DNA of 64,000 nt from Flavobacterium sp. TR2. Lineage in GTDB: Bacteria; Bacteroidota; Bacteroidia; Flavobacteriales; Flavobacteriaceae. Below, in pieces: positions 8,153 through 18,514 of this stretch; the stretch's first letter is position 1; each line of letters begins with the position of its first letter. The position numbers and the translations under genes are program-made. The DNA lies in NCBI RefSeq assembly GCF_025252405.1, contig NZ_CP104307.1:3534001-3598000 (forward strand), read 5' to 3'. Below the pieces are notes generated by a model that searched no databases, was not told the origin of the DNA, and saw nothing but the letters and a program-made list of their open reading frames with translations.

Positions 8153-9697
8153 TTAACGATTGTTAAGTTTCGCTTTCTCCTTAATTATATCAGCGATTTT
8201 TCTATTCTCAATTTTACTTTCCAGCCAAGAAATGATGTCAAGGTATAAGAAAGCCCTTTTTTCGTACGTATTCTTTTCAAGTTCTACAAAACGAGTATGC
8301 ATTTTCTTGAACTCTTTTTTGATATCAGCAGGGTAGAAGTTGTTTAAGTTTCTTAAAAATTTGATGATTTCTTTTTGAACTTCGTGCAAGTCGTTCATTT
8401 TTAACAAGAACTTATAAGTGCTTTTTAAATGATTTTCCAAATAATAATCTTTTCCAAGCTCATAATGTGCAATGAGCGACAATAATCTGGCAAAACACAT
8501 TAAATCCTCGCGCATCGTCAAGTTTTTATTGTTGATGATTTTATCTAAATAATTGATACACTCATTGTACTTTTCGTTACCAAAATAAATAGAAGCAATT
8601 TTATAGAAAAACAGCATCTCGTGGTGCTCATCAAGATGTTCGCTATGCAATTTAAGCTTGCTTAAAATCTCAGGAATCAAATATTCGCTTTCCGCGAAAG
8701 TGCCTTCTAAAATGTGTAGATTTAATTTGTTGTTGTACACATACAGAAAAGACAACGAAGCAAGATTGTCATTTGCAGGAAACTTTGGGTCTGCAATCGT
8801 TTCTTCCAAAAGATTCAAGTATTTTTTAAAATTCGATTTATACTTTAACATATAAAGCGATTCTAAGAAATAATGATTTCCTTTTAGAAAAAATACAGGA
8901 TTAAGATAAATCATATTCGGATTATCATAGAAAAGCTGAACCCATTTATAGGCAAATTTATAACTCGCCAAGAAATCCTGCACTAGAAAGCTTCGCCAAA
9001 GATTGGCATTGTAAAACCAGTATTTTTCGCGGAAACCAAATTTGCTTTCGTCAAGTTTGGAAATATGCTTGTTAAAATAATCATCTATATATCGGTACTC
9101 TTCATCATTTTTTACGTAACCTGTTTTTAGCATGATTCCGTAAAGCTGAAGTGATAAATTGGACAATTTGCTCGAAATGGTATTTCTATAGTTCAATTCT
9201 TTGGCCTGAACAACCAATTCGTCGGCGCGTCCTTGAATACTTCGAGTGATATATTGCGATTCGATTAATTTTTCAAACTCCACAATTTCATACGCCATAT
9301 ATTTTTCATCATTTTCAAGAGCCTGCTGTTTTGTTTTGTCTAATATTTTTAAACTCTGTTTGTATAATCCTTTATTATAAAGAATAACAGCAAAATCCAT
9401 TTGCTCACGAAGCTGATAACGAATATTCTGGCTTGGGATGTTTAATCTTATGCTAACTAGAATTTGCTTGTATAGGTATGATTTTAAGTTAGATAACTGT
9501 ACTTTTTGGATAACACCGCTCTTTAGAATGAGTTTTTCATCGTAAACCTCAGATTTATCTAAAATATTGAATAATTCGATAAATTTTGTATTTGAACTCG
9601 TTTCTAATCGGCTTGCAAAAATTTTAAATTGCCTTTTTTCTGATTTCGAAAGTGATTTGATTAGAACAAATAAGAAATCTTTTTGATGGTTAGCCAT
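8153..9697 (-). CDS. Conserved alpha-helical (TPR-like) hypothetical protein
   Basis: 514 residues, almost entirely helical and rich in Leu, Tyr, Lys and Glu. There is no signal peptide or membrane span, so it is probably cytoplasmic. Repeated helix pairs such as ILYNKGLYKQSLKILDKTKQ and YFGNEKYNECINYLDKIIN have TPR character. The N-terminus (SLSKSEKRQFKIFASR) is a basic helix. I do not know a defined function. It is divergently transcribed from leuA, with a 149-base shared promoter region. Confidence 0.85.
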   Translation of the reverse strand: MANHQKDFLFVLIKSLSKSEKRQFKIFASRLETSSNTKFIELFNILDKSEVYDEKLILKSGVIQKVQLSNLKSYLYKQILVSIRLNIPSQNIRYQLREQMDFAVILYNKGLYKQSLKILDKTKQQALENDEKYMAYEIVEFEKLIESQYITRSIQGRADELVVQAKELNYRNTISSKLSNLSLQLYGIMLKTGYVKNDEEYRYIDDYFNKHISKLDESKFGFREKYWFYNANLWRSFLVQDFLASYKFAYKWVQLFYDNPNMIYLNPVFFLKGNHYFLESLYMLKYKSNFKKYLNLLEETIADPKFPANDNLASLSFLYVYNNKLNLHILEGTFAESEYLIPEILSKLKLHSEHLDEHHEMLFFYKIASIYFGNEKYNECINYLDKIINNKNLTMREDLMCFARLLSLIAHYELGKDYYLENHLKSTYKFLLKMNDLHEVQKEIIKFLRNLNNFYPADIKKEFKKMHTRFVELEKNTYEKRAFLYLDIISWLESKIENRKIADIIKEKAKLNNR

Positions 9698-9809
9698 TGT
9701 AAAAAATAATAATATAACTTATTGAATATAAGTTAGTTAGTATAGGATAAAACGTTTTATAAACAGTATAATTTAATGAAAATGAATTTCACACTGTAAT
9801 AGTACAATA

Positions 9810-9817
9810 TATATTTG
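9810..9817 (+). promoter_or_regulatory. Likely -7 box of leuA
   Basis: TATATTTG matches TAnnTTTG, 30 bases before the leuA ATG. The matching -33 element is unclear. No leader peptide is seen here, unlike the ilv operon. Confidence 0.5.
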
Positions 9818-9846
9818 TTATCAAGATGTGAAATTACATTAAATAA

Positions 9847-11019
<1,173 letters not shown>

Positions 11020-11069
11020 AAAATAAACTAGGAACAATAAGGATTTAAAGACATAAAGAGCGAGAGATT

Positions 11070-12188
11070 ATGAATTTAAAAATTGCAGTTTTACCAGGAG
11101 ATGGAATTGGACCTGAAGTAATATTACAGGCTAAAAAAGCTTTGTACGCCATTGGCGAAGTGTACAATCACGAATTTGTTTTTGAAGAAGCGCTGATGGG
11201 AGCGGTTGCTATCGATAAGACAGGAAACCCTTTGCCAGAGCAGACTCTGAATCTGTGCTTAAATACAGATGCAGTTTTACTCGGCGCGATTGGAGATCCT
11301 AAGTACGATAATAACCCAAATGCAAAAGTCCGTCCCGAGCAAGGTTTGCTGAAACTGCGTAAAGAACTTGGTTTGTTTGCAAATATTCGTCCTATAAAAC
11401 CTTATAAGGCCTTAATTGAAGCTTCTCCTTTAAAAAGAGAGATTATCGAAGGAGCAGATTTTACCATTTTTAGAGAATTAACGGGTGGTGCTTATTTCGG
11501 AACAAAAACACTTAATGAAGAAGGGACACACGCTTCAGATTTATGTGAATATTCAGAAGAAGAAATCACGAGAATTGCACATTTAGCTTTTAAAGCGGCA
11601 CAAAAACGACGCAAAAAGCTAACGATGGTTGATAAAGCAAATGTTTTGGAAACTTCAAGATTGTGGAGAAAAGTAGTTCAGAAAGTGAGCGAAGAGTATT
11701 CAGATGTTAAACTTGATTTTTTATTTGTTGACAATGCGGCAATGCAGTTAATCTTAAATCCGAAACAATTTGATGTGATTTTGACAGAGAACTTGTTTGG
11801 AGATATTTTATCTGATGAAGCCAGTGTAATTACAGGTTCGATTGGTTTATTGCCATCAGTTTCTTTAGGAGAAAAAAATGCTTTGTTTGAGCCAATTCAC
11901 GGATCATACCCGCAAGCAAAAGGAAAAAACATTGCCAATCCGATCGCTTCGATTTTAGCTGCAGCTCTTCTGTTAGAGCATTTCGGATTAACTAAAGAAG
12001 CTCACGTAATCTATAAAGCGGTAGAAAAAGCAATTGAATACAAAGTAGTTACAGTTGATTTGAAACCAGATTCAAAATTTGGAACCAACGAAGTAGGAGA
12101 GTTCGTTTCTAATTTTATTTTTAGCAAAGATGATTTGCTGTATTTCAATAATGACAATGTAAGTATTGGGCAATCTACAATTGTTTAA
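11070..12188 (+). CDS. leuB: 3-isopropylmalate dehydrogenase
   Basis: NAD-dependent oxidative decarboxylation of 3-isopropylmalate in leucine synthesis. At 372 residues it has family length. The N-terminus LPGDGIGPEV, the substrate Arg region VRPEQGLLKLRKELGLFANIRP, FRELTGGAYFG, KANVLETSRLW and the metal-binding ENLFGDILSDEAS are all present. The adenosine-binding segment is EPIHGSYPQAKGKNIANP. It forms a unit with leuA; leuC and leuD (the isomerase) are absent from this stretch and must lie elsewhere. Confidence 0.97.
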   Translation: MNLKIAVLPGDGIGPEVILQAKKALYAIGEVYNHEFVFEEALMGAVAIDKTGNPLPEQTLNLCLNTDAVLLGAIGDPKYDNNPNAKVRPEQGLLKLRKELGLFANIRPIKPYKALIEASPLKREIIEGADFTIFRELTGGAYFGTKTLNEEGTHASDLCEYSEEEITRIAHLAFKAAQKRRKKLTMVDKANVLETSRLWRKVVQKVSEEYSDVKLDFLFVDNAAMQLILNPKQFDVILTENLFGDILSDEASVITGSIGLLPSVSLGEKNALFEPIHGSYPQAKGKNIANPIASILAAALLLEHFGLTKEAHVIYKAVEKAIEYKVVTVDLKPDSKFGTNEVGEFVSNFIFSKDDLLYFNNDNVSIGQSTIV

Positions 12189-12270
12189 TATTTTTTGTTA
12201 AAATGTGAAGATAATAACAAGAAGTATCGGAAATGTTGAGATTTTATTTTTTTAGTTCCAGAAGTTTCTT

Positions 12271-12278
12271 TACTTTTG
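12271..12278 (+). promoter_or_regulatory. -7 box of the ilv leader transcript
   Basis: TACTTTTG fits TAnnTTTG. It lies 20 bases upstream of the leader peptide ATG, placing the transcript start in front of the leader. A -33 TTG is not clear in the T-rich stretch upstream. Confidence 0.6.
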
Positions 12279-12298
12279 TCACACTAAAAAAATAAAAG

Positions 12299-12373
12299 AT
12301 GCAAATCTCAATTATTATTACTTCTGTCGTTGTTGTCAATGTGATTCACACATCTGCATCGGGAATGTTATAA
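12299..12373 (+). CDS. ilv operon leader peptide (attenuation)
   Basis: A 24-codon open frame reading MQISIIITSVVVVNVIHTSASGML. It has three consecutive Ile codons, then four consecutive Val codons, then Val and Ile again and a final Leu: ten branched-chain residues out of 24. It lies 20 bases after a TAnnTTTG box and ends 23 bases before an intrinsic terminator that precedes ilvD. This is the classic layout of a ribosome-mediated attenuator: stalling at Ile/Val codons would permit read-through into the ilv genes. The composition and position are seen directly; the mechanism is inferred from enterobacterial ilv leaders. Confidence 0.85.
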   Translation: MQISIIITSVVVVNVIHTSASGML

Positions 12374-12396
12374 ATATAATTGAAAGACTATATTAC

Positions 12397-12427
12397 AAAC
12401 CTTCCAAATACTGGAAGGTTTTTTTTT
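12397..12427 (+). terminator. Attenuator terminator upstream of ilvD
   Basis: A perfect 10-bp stem (12397-12406 with 12412-12421) with a 5-base loop runs directly into a T-run that ends 31 bases before the ilvD ATG. No large gene precedes it, only the branched-chain leader peptide, so it most likely acts as a conditional terminator. Confidence 0.88.
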
Positions 12428-12458
12428 GAATAAAAAATTAAAAAAAAATAAAACTATA

Positions 12459-14132
12459 ATGGAATTAAATAAGTACAGCAAGACCATCACACAAGATCAA
12501 ACACAGCCAGCGGCGCAAGCGATGTTGTACGGAATTGGTTTAACTGAAGAAGATTTAAAGAAAGCACAAGTTGGTATTGTGAGCATGGGTTACGATGGTA
12601 ACACGTGTAATATGCACTTGAACGATTTAGCAAAAGATGTTAAAAAAGGTGTTTGGGATGCAGATCTTGTCGGACTTATTTTTAATACCATTGGTGTCAG
12701 TGACGGTATTTCGAACGGAACTGAAGGTATGCGCTATTCGCTAGTTTCTCGTGATGTAATCGCAGATTCTATTGAAACTGTTGCTGGAGCACAATGGTAT
12801 GACAGTATTATAGCTATTCCTGGTTGTGATAAAAATATGCCTGGAGCATTAATTGCAATGGGAAGATTGAATCGCCCGTCAATGATGATTTACGGTGGCT
12901 CTATCCACTCTGGAAAATGGAAAGGAGAGTCTTTAAACATCGTTTCTGCTTTTGAAGCATTAGGAAAAAAAGTAAAAGGCGAAATTACTCCAGAAGATTT
13001 TAAAGGTGTTATTCAAAATGCTTGTCCAGGAGCAGGTGCTTGCGGTGGTATGTATACTGCAAACACAATGTCTTCTGCAATTGAAGCATTAGGAATGAGT
13101 TTGCCATACAGCTCTTCTAACCCTGCTTTAAGCCAAGAAAAAAGAGACGAATGTCTTGAAGCTGGAAAAGCAATCAAAATATTATTAGAAAAAGATATTA
13201 AGCCAAGAGACATTATGACTCGTAAGGCTTTTGAAAACGCTATTACAATTGTAGCCGTTTTAGGTGGTTCTACAAATGCTGTTATGCACTTAATTGCAAT
13301 GGCTCACTCGGTTGGAATTACAATCACATTAGATGATTTCCAGGCGATTAACGATAGAACACCAGTGTTGGCAGATATGAAGCCAAGCGGTAAATATATG
13401 ATGGAAGACATTCACGAAGTTGGAGGTATTCCAGCAGTTATGAAATATTTACTGAAAGTGGGACTTATCCACGGAGACTGTTTAACAGTAACAGGTAAAA
13501 CAGTTGCTGAAAACTTAGCTTCAACTCCAGATTTACAAGATGGGCAAGAAGTGATTCATGAAATTCAAAAAGCATTAAAACCAACAGGTAACATTCAGGT
13601 TTTATACGGAAATCTTGCTTCTGAAGGTGCTGTAGCAAAAATCAGTGGAAAAGAAGGAGAATATTTCGAAGGGCCAGCTGTTGTATTTGAAGGCGAATTT
13701 GAAGTAATTCCAGGTCTTCAAGCCGGAAAAATTAAACCAGGTAATGTAGTCGTCATCAGAGGTTGTGGACCAAAAGGTGGTCCGGGAATGCCTGAAATGC
13801 TGAAGCCTACATCTGCTATTATCGGTGCTGGATTAGGAAGCAGTTGTGCACTAATTACAGACGGCAGATTCTCGGGCGGTTCGCACGGTTTCGTGGTAGG
13901 TCACGTTACACCAGAAGCATATGACGGTGGTGGTATTGCATTAGTAAAAGACGGTGATTTAATTGCTATCGATGCTGTGAAAAATACAATCGACCTGAAG
14001 ATATCTGACGAAGAATTTGCAGCAAGAAAAGCGGCATGGGTTCAGCCGGCTTTAAAAGTTGACAGAGGGGTTTTACTTAAATACGCTAAATCGGTTTCGA
14101 GCGCATCAACAGGATGTGTAACCGATAAATAA
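12459..14132 (+). CDS. ilvD: Dihydroxy-acid dehydratase
   Basis: Iron-sulphur enzyme that dehydrates dihydroxy acids to 2-oxoisovalerate and 3-methyl-2-oxovalerate. I start at the ATG at 12459 (557 residues), since the upstream in-frame TTG at 12426 lies in the terminator T-run. Conserved cluster cysteines are in [19 protein letters not shown] and [18 protein letters not shown]. The C-terminal domain has [19 protein letters not shown]. First gene of ilvD-ilvB-ilvN-ilvC behind the attenuator. Confidence 0.97.
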   Translation: MELNKYSKTITQDQTQPAAQAMLYGIGLTEEDLKKAQVGIVSMGYDGNTCNMHLNDLAKDVKKGVWDADLVGLIFNTIGVSDGISNGTEGMRYSLVSRDVIADSIETVAGAQWYDSIIAIPGCDKNMPGALIAMGRLNRPSMMIYGGSIHSGKWKGESLNIVSAFEALGKKVKGEITPEDFKGVIQNACPGAGACGGMYTANTMSSAIEALGMSLPYSSSNPALSQEKRDECLEAGKAIKILLEKDIKPRDIMTRKAFENAITIVAVLGGSTNAVMHLIAMAHSVGITITLDDFQAINDRTPVLADMKPSGKYMMEDIHEVGGIPAVMKYLLKVGLIHGDCLTVTGKTVAENLASTPDLQDGQEVIHEIQKALKPTGNIQVLYGNLASEGAVAKISGKEGEYFEGPAVVFEGEFEVIPGLQAGKIKPGNVVVIRGCGPKGGPGMPEMLKPTSAIIGAGLGSSCALITDGRFSGGSHGFVVGHVTPEAYDGGGIALVKDGDLIAIDAVKNTIDLKISDEEFAARKAAWVQPALKVDRGVLLKYAKSVSSASTGCVTDK

Positions 14133-14191
14133 TTATAAAAAAAATCAAAAATCAGTTTCAAAAGCATTGAAATTGATAAAAACAATATACT

Positions 14192-15880
14192 ATGAAAATA
14201 TCAGGGGCAGAAGCCGTTATAAGATGTTTATTAGCAGAAGGAGTAGATTTAATTTATGGTTACCCAGGTGGTGCGATAATGCCAGTTTACGACGAATTAT
14301 ATAAATTTCAAGATCAGTTGCACCACGTTTTAGTGCGTCACGAACAAGGTGCTACTCATGCAGCTCAAGGCTATGCGAGAGCTACAGGAAAAGTAGGAGT
14401 GGCAATAGCTACTTCGGGACCGGGAGCAACAAATTTAGTTACTGGTATTGCAGATGCTCAAATCGATTCAACGCCTTTAGTTTGTATAACAGGACAGGTG
14501 GGAAGACATTTATTAGGATCTGATGCATTTCAGGAAACAGATATTATCGGGATTTCAACTCCGGTTACAAAATGGAATTTTCAAGTAACTGAAGCTTCGC
14601 AGATTCCTGAAATTATTGCAAAAGCATTTTACATTGCTCGTTCTGGTCGTCCAGGACCAGTTTTGGTTGATATTACTAAAAACGCTCAGTTTGATGAGTT
14701 AGATTTTAGTTATGAAAAATGTACTGGAATCAGAAGTTATATTCCAGTTCCAAAATTAAATTTAGATAAAGTTGCCGAAGCAGCAGCTTTAATCAATAGT
14801 GCAAAAAAACCGCTTATTGTTTTTGGTCAGGGAATTATCTTAGGCCAGGCCGAAGCTGAATTTAAAGCAGTAGTTGAAAAAGCTGGAATTCCAGCTGCTT
14901 GGACAATCTTAGGATTGTCAGCTTTGCCAACAGATCATCCTTTGAATGTAGGTATGCTTGGAATGCACGGAAATTATGCGCCAAATTTATTGACAAATGA
15001 GTGCGATGTTTTAATTGCTTTCGGAATGCGTTTTGACGACCGTGTTACAGGTAAATTAAGCACTTATGCAAAACAAGCAAAAGTAGTTCACTTTGAAATT
15101 GATCCTGCTGAGATTGATAAAAACGTTAAAACGGAAATCGCTGTTTTAGGAGACGTAAAAGAATCTTTAGCCGCTTTATTGCCACTTCTTGATGCTAAAT
15201 CTCACGATTTATGGCATAATGAATTTAAAGAATTAAGTAAGGTTGAATACGATTCTGTAATAAAAGAAGAATTAAACCCGACAAACGGTAAAGGAATTTC
15301 GATGGGAGAAACTATCGAAATGATCAACAAACACTCAAAAGGAGATGCCATTATCGTTTCAGATGTTGGACAGCACCAGATGTTTGCCTGCCGTTACGCA
15401 AAATTCAATTCAACAAAAAGTAATATTACTTCTGGCGGATTGGGTACAATGGGATTCGCATTGCCTGCTGCGATTGGAGCGAAAATGGGAAAACCAGAAC
15501 GCGAAGTAGTAGCGATTATTGGTGATGGAGGTTTCCAGATGACAATACAGGAGCTTGGGACAATCTTCCAAACGGAGGTTCCGGTAAAAATTGTGGTTTT
15601 AAACAACGAATTCTTAGGAATGGTTCGCCAATGGCAAGAATTATTCTTTGATAACAGATATGCTTCAACAAGAATGATTAATCCAAATTTCATTGCAATT
15701 GCTGAAGGGTATCATATCAAATCTAAAAAAGTTACACAGCGAGAAGATTTGGACGCAGCGGTCGCTGAGATGCTGGCTTCAAAAGATTCATACTTCTTGG
15801 AAGTTGTAGTCGAAAAAGAAAACAACGTTTTCCCAATGATTCCAACGGGAGCTTGTGTGTCAGAAATTAGATTAAGCTAA
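14192..15880 (+). CDS. ilvB: Acetolactate synthase large subunit
   Basis: ThDP-dependent enzyme that condenses two pyruvates, or pyruvate and 2-oxobutyrate, in valine and isoleucine synthesis. 562 residues. The N-terminal domain carries the catalytic Glu in VRHEQGATHAAQGYARATG. The FAD-binding middle domain has FGMRFDDRVTGK. The ThDP motif is GDGGFQMTIQELGT with downstream LNNEFLGMVRQWQELFF. It is followed after about 90 bases by the regulatory subunit ilvN. Confidence 0.97.
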   Translation: MKISGAEAVIRCLLAEGVDLIYGYPGGAIMPVYDELYKFQDQLHHVLVRHEQGATHAAQGYARATGKVGVAIATSGPGATNLVTGIADAQIDSTPLVCITGQVGRHLLGSDAFQETDIIGISTPVTKWNFQVTEASQIPEIIAKAFYIARSGRPGPVLVDITKNAQFDELDFSYEKCTGIRSYIPVPKLNLDKVAEAAALINSAKKPLIVFGQGIILGQAEAEFKAVVEKAGIPAAWTILGLSALPTDHPLNVGMLGMHGNYAPNLLTNECDVLIAFGMRFDDRVTGKLSTYAKQAKVVHFEIDPAEIDKNVKTEIAVLGDVKESLAALLPLLDAKSHDLWHNEFKELSKVEYDSVIKEELNPTNGKGISMGETIEMINKHSKGDAIIVSDVGQHQMFACRYAKFNSTKSNITSGGLGTMGFALPAAIGAKMGKPEREVVAIIGDGGFQMTIQELGTIFQTEVPVKIVVLNNEFLGMVRQWQELFFDNRYASTRMINPNFIAIAEGYHIKSKKVTQREDLDAAVAEMLASKDSYFLEVVVEKENNVFPMIPTGACVSEIRLS

Positions 15881-15885
15881 AAAAA

Positions 15886-15952
15886 GTTTCATGTTTTAAG
15901 TTTCAGGTTTTACGTTCTCAGCAGAACTTGAAGCGTGAAACTTGAAACAAAA
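15886..15952. repeat. Intergenic TTTCAAG/TGAAAC palindrome between ilvB and ilvN
   Basis: AGTTTCATGTTTTAAGTTTCAGGTTTTACGTT and, after a short loop, AACTTGAAGCGTGAAACTTGAAAC form an imperfect inverted repeat. The same family occurs at 41490-41698 and 46694-46795. There is no strong T-run in the coding direction, so it need not terminate transcription. Confidence 0.6.
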
Positions 15953-15968
15953 AAAAACTAAAAAACAA

Positions 15969-16487
15969 ATGGAAGATAAAACATTTACCATATCGGTATA
16001 CTCAGAAAATAACGTGGGTTTGTTAAACAGAATATCAGGGATATTCTTAAAGCGTCACATTAATATATTAAGTTTAAATGTTTCAGAATCAGAAATAGAG
16101 AATGTTTCAAGGTTTATCATTGTAGTTAATACAACAGAAAAATGGGTTCAGAATATCGTGGGACAAATCGAAAAACAGATTGAGGTTATAAAAGCATTTT
16201 ATCATACAGATGAAGAGACTATTTTCTTAGAAAATGCTTTGTTTAAAATCGCTTCAAGTTTGTTGTTTGACGAGAAGCAAATTCAGAATATCATCAAAGA
16301 GAGCCAGTCTACAATTGTAACAGTTTCTCGCGATTTCTTTGTGATTTCAAAATCAGGAAGACGTTCTGAAATAGAAGAATTATACCAAAAGTTCAAACCA
16401 TACGGAATTATGCAGTTTGTACGTTCGGGAAGAATATCGGTTTCTAAGCAAAAAATGGAAATTTCTTCATTATTGGAAACCTTCTAA
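15969..16487 (+). CDS. ilvN: Acetolactate synthase small (regulatory) subunit
   Basis: ACT-domain regulatory subunit. I start at the ATG at 15969 (MEDKTFTISVYSENN, 172 residues); the in-frame upstream ATG at 15942 adds only a lysine-rich tail encoded by the intergenic repeat. The ACT domain is residues 5-80 (NVGLLNRISGIFLKRHINILSLNV). The C-terminal ALS_ss domain includes SRDFFVISKSGRRSEIEELY and a partial KPYGIMQFVRSGRISVS. It presumably mediates valine feedback on IlvB. Confidence 0.95.
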   Translation: MEDKTFTISVYSENNVGLLNRISGIFLKRHINILSLNVSESEIENVSRFIIVVNTTEKWVQNIVGQIEKQIEVIKAFYHTDEETIFLENALFKIASSLLFDEKQIQNIIKESQSTIVTVSRDFFVISKSGRRSEIEELYQKFKPYGIMQFVRSGRISVSKQKMEISSLLETF

Positions 16488-16551
16488 ATAATAAAATCTT
16501 AGTTATATATAATCAATATTAAATTTCATTTCATTAAATATTAAAACAAAA

Positions 16552-18021
16552 ATGGCAAATTATTTCAATACATTACCACTTAGATTACAATTAGAACAAT
16601 TAGGAGTTTGCGAATTTATGGAGCAATCAGAATTTGCAGACGGAATTGCAGCATTAGCTGGAAAAAAAGTTGTAATTGTTGGTTGTGGAGCACAAGGTTT
16701 GAATCAAGGTTTAAACATGAGAGATTCTGGTTTAGACATTTCTTATGCATTGCGCGCAGATGCAATCGCAGAAAAAAGAGCTTCTTATAAAAATGCAACT
16801 GAAAATGGTTTCACTGTAGGAACTTATGAAGAATTGATTCCAACAGCAGATTTAGTTTGCAACCTTACACCAGACAAACAGCACACAGCGGTAGTGACTG
16901 CTATTATGCCATTAATGAAACAAGGTTCTACTTTGGCTTATTCTCACGGATTCAACATCGTAGAAGAAGGAATGCAGATTCGTAAAGACATCACTGTTAT
17001 TATGTGTGCTCCTAAATGTCCAGGTTCTGAGGTGCGTGAAGAGTACAAAAGAGGATTTGGAGTTCCAACTCTTATCGCTGTTCACCCAGAGAATGATCCA
17101 AACGGATTTGGTTTAGATCAGGCAAAAGCTTATGCTGTTGCTACAGGAGGACACAGAGCAGGAGTTTTAAGATCATCTTTCGTGGCTGAAGTAAAATCAG
17201 ATTTAATGGGTGAGCAGACAATTCTTTGCGGATTATTGCAAACTGGATCTATTTTATGTTTCGATAAAATGGTTGAAAAAGGAATCGATCCTGCTTACGC
17301 ATCTAAATTAATCCAATACGGATGGGAAACTATCACTGAAGCTTTGAAACACGGTGGTATTACAAATATGATGGATCGTTTAAATAATCCTTCAAAAATT
17401 GAAGCTTACGAATTGGCTGAAGAATTGAAAGATATCATGCGTCCATTATTCCAAAAACACCAAGATGACATCATTTCTGGAGAATTCTCAAGAACTATGA
17501 TGATTGACTGGGCAAATGACGATGTGAATTTATTAAAATGGAGAGCTGCAACAGGAGAAACGAACTTCGAAAAAACAGCTCCGCAAGAAGCTCCAATCTC
17601 AGAGCAAGAATATTTTGATAACGGAGTGTTAATGATTGCAATGGTAAAAGCTGGTGTTGAATTGGCTTTTGAAACAATGACTGAAGCTGGAATCATTGAA
17701 GAATCTGCTTATTATGAGTCATTGCACGAATTGCCATTGATTGCAAACACGATTGCAAGAAAGAAATTATTCGAAATGAACCGTGTAATTTCTGATACTG
17801 CTGAATACGGATGTTATTTATTTGATCACGCTTGTAAGCCATTATTGACTGAATTCATGAAAAAAGTTGAAACTAATATTATTGGTAAGCCATTTTCAAC
17901 TTCAAACGGAGTAGATAATACTGTATTGATTGCTGTAAACAAAGAAATCCGTCAGCATCCTATTGAAGAAGTAGGAGCTTGGTTGAGAGAGTCTATGACA
18001 GCAATGAAAAAAATTGGATAA
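16552..18021 (+). CDS. ilvC: Ketol-acid reductoisomerase, class II
   Basis: NADPH-dependent isomerisation and reduction of acetolactate or acetohydroxybutyrate. 489 residues, the long (class II, E. coli-like) form with a duplicated C-terminal knotted domain. The Rossmann motif is [21 protein letters not shown], with the cofactor-specificity loop at [19 protein letters not shown]. Metal ligands are in the [11 protein letters not shown] segment and its C-terminal counterparts. Last gene of the ilv operon, closed by a hairpin. Confidence 0.97.
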   Translation: MANYFNTLPLRLQLEQLGVCEFMEQSEFADGIAALAGKKVVIVGCGAQGLNQGLNMRDSGLDISYALRADAIAEKRASYKNATENGFTVGTYEELIPTADLVCNLTPDKQHTAVVTAIMPLMKQGSTLAYSHGFNIVEEGMQIRKDITVIMCAPKCPGSEVREEYKRGFGVPTLIAVHPENDPNGFGLDQAKAYAVATGGHRAGVLRSSFVAEVKSDLMGEQTILCGLLQTGSILCFDKMVEKGIDPAYASKLIQYGWETITEALKHGGITNMMDRLNNPSKIEAYELAEELKDIMRPLFQKHQDDIISGEFSRTMMIDWANDDVNLLKWRAATGETNFEKTAPQEAPISEQEYFDNGVLMIAMVKAGVELAFETMTEAGIIEESAYYESLHELPLIANTIARKKLFEMNRVISDTAEYGCYLFDHACKPLLTEFMKKVETNIIGKPFSTSNGVDNTVLIAVNKEIRQHPIEEVGAWLRESMTAMKKIG

Positions 18022-18033
18022 TAATTTGGGAAC

Positions 18034-18056
18034 TCCGCAGAATCCGATTCTGCGGA
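18034..18056 (+). terminator. Hairpin after ilvC
   Basis: A perfect 10-bp GC-containing stem (18034-18043 with 18047-18056) with a 3-base loop, 13 bases after the ilvC stop codon. Only a short T stretch follows, so it is a weaker intrinsic terminator or an mRNA 3' end stabiliser. Confidence 0.65.
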
Positions 18057-18117
18057 ATTTGCACTGTATCAATGATTTGTAATATTTTGAATTAGTAAGC
18101 ACTTATTAAGATAATAG

Positions 18118-18353
18118 ATATAGATGCATATTGCATTCACTTAACTTCTGTGAGAGTGAGTTAAGTGAAAGCGGATCCCTAAAATGGGGTATATTTTGAA
18201 AAAAATGTACTTGTTGAAATTTCTATTTTAATTAATAAAGATGCTGCTATTTTCAAAATAGAGAAAGTATTGTAATTCTATAATTACGAAATTAATTGTT
18301 ATTGAAATTGTTAAAAACAAAAAGGCGTGGTAATTATTTGCTGCGCCTTTTTT
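18118..18353 (+). ncRNA. Candidate small RNA or untranslated leader in the ilvC-acs gap
   Basis: The 490-base gap between ilvC and acs has no gene. It holds a perfect 11-bp stem (18136-18146 with 18159-18169, arms TTCACTTAACT and AGTTAAGTGAA) and, further on, a GC-rich intrinsic terminator (18319-18327 with 18344-18352, then T's). A terminator with no coding sequence in front, plus an isolated strong hairpin, suggests a short non-coding transcript. Promoter-like TATTTTG sequences at about 18083 are imperfect, so this is only a candidate. The remaining bases up to 18514 are AT-rich acs upstream sequence. Confidence 0.35.
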
Positions 18354-18514
18354 GTAATATGCTTTTTAATGTAAAAAAGTGTTTTTTTGTATTAAATGCA
18401 ATAAAAAGAGATATTTTTTTTAATATGTGTTTTTATTTGCTAAAATTTATAAATTAAATAATTTTAAGAATACAGTGAGATTTAATACATTTATAAAAAA
18501 AATTCCAAAAACAT

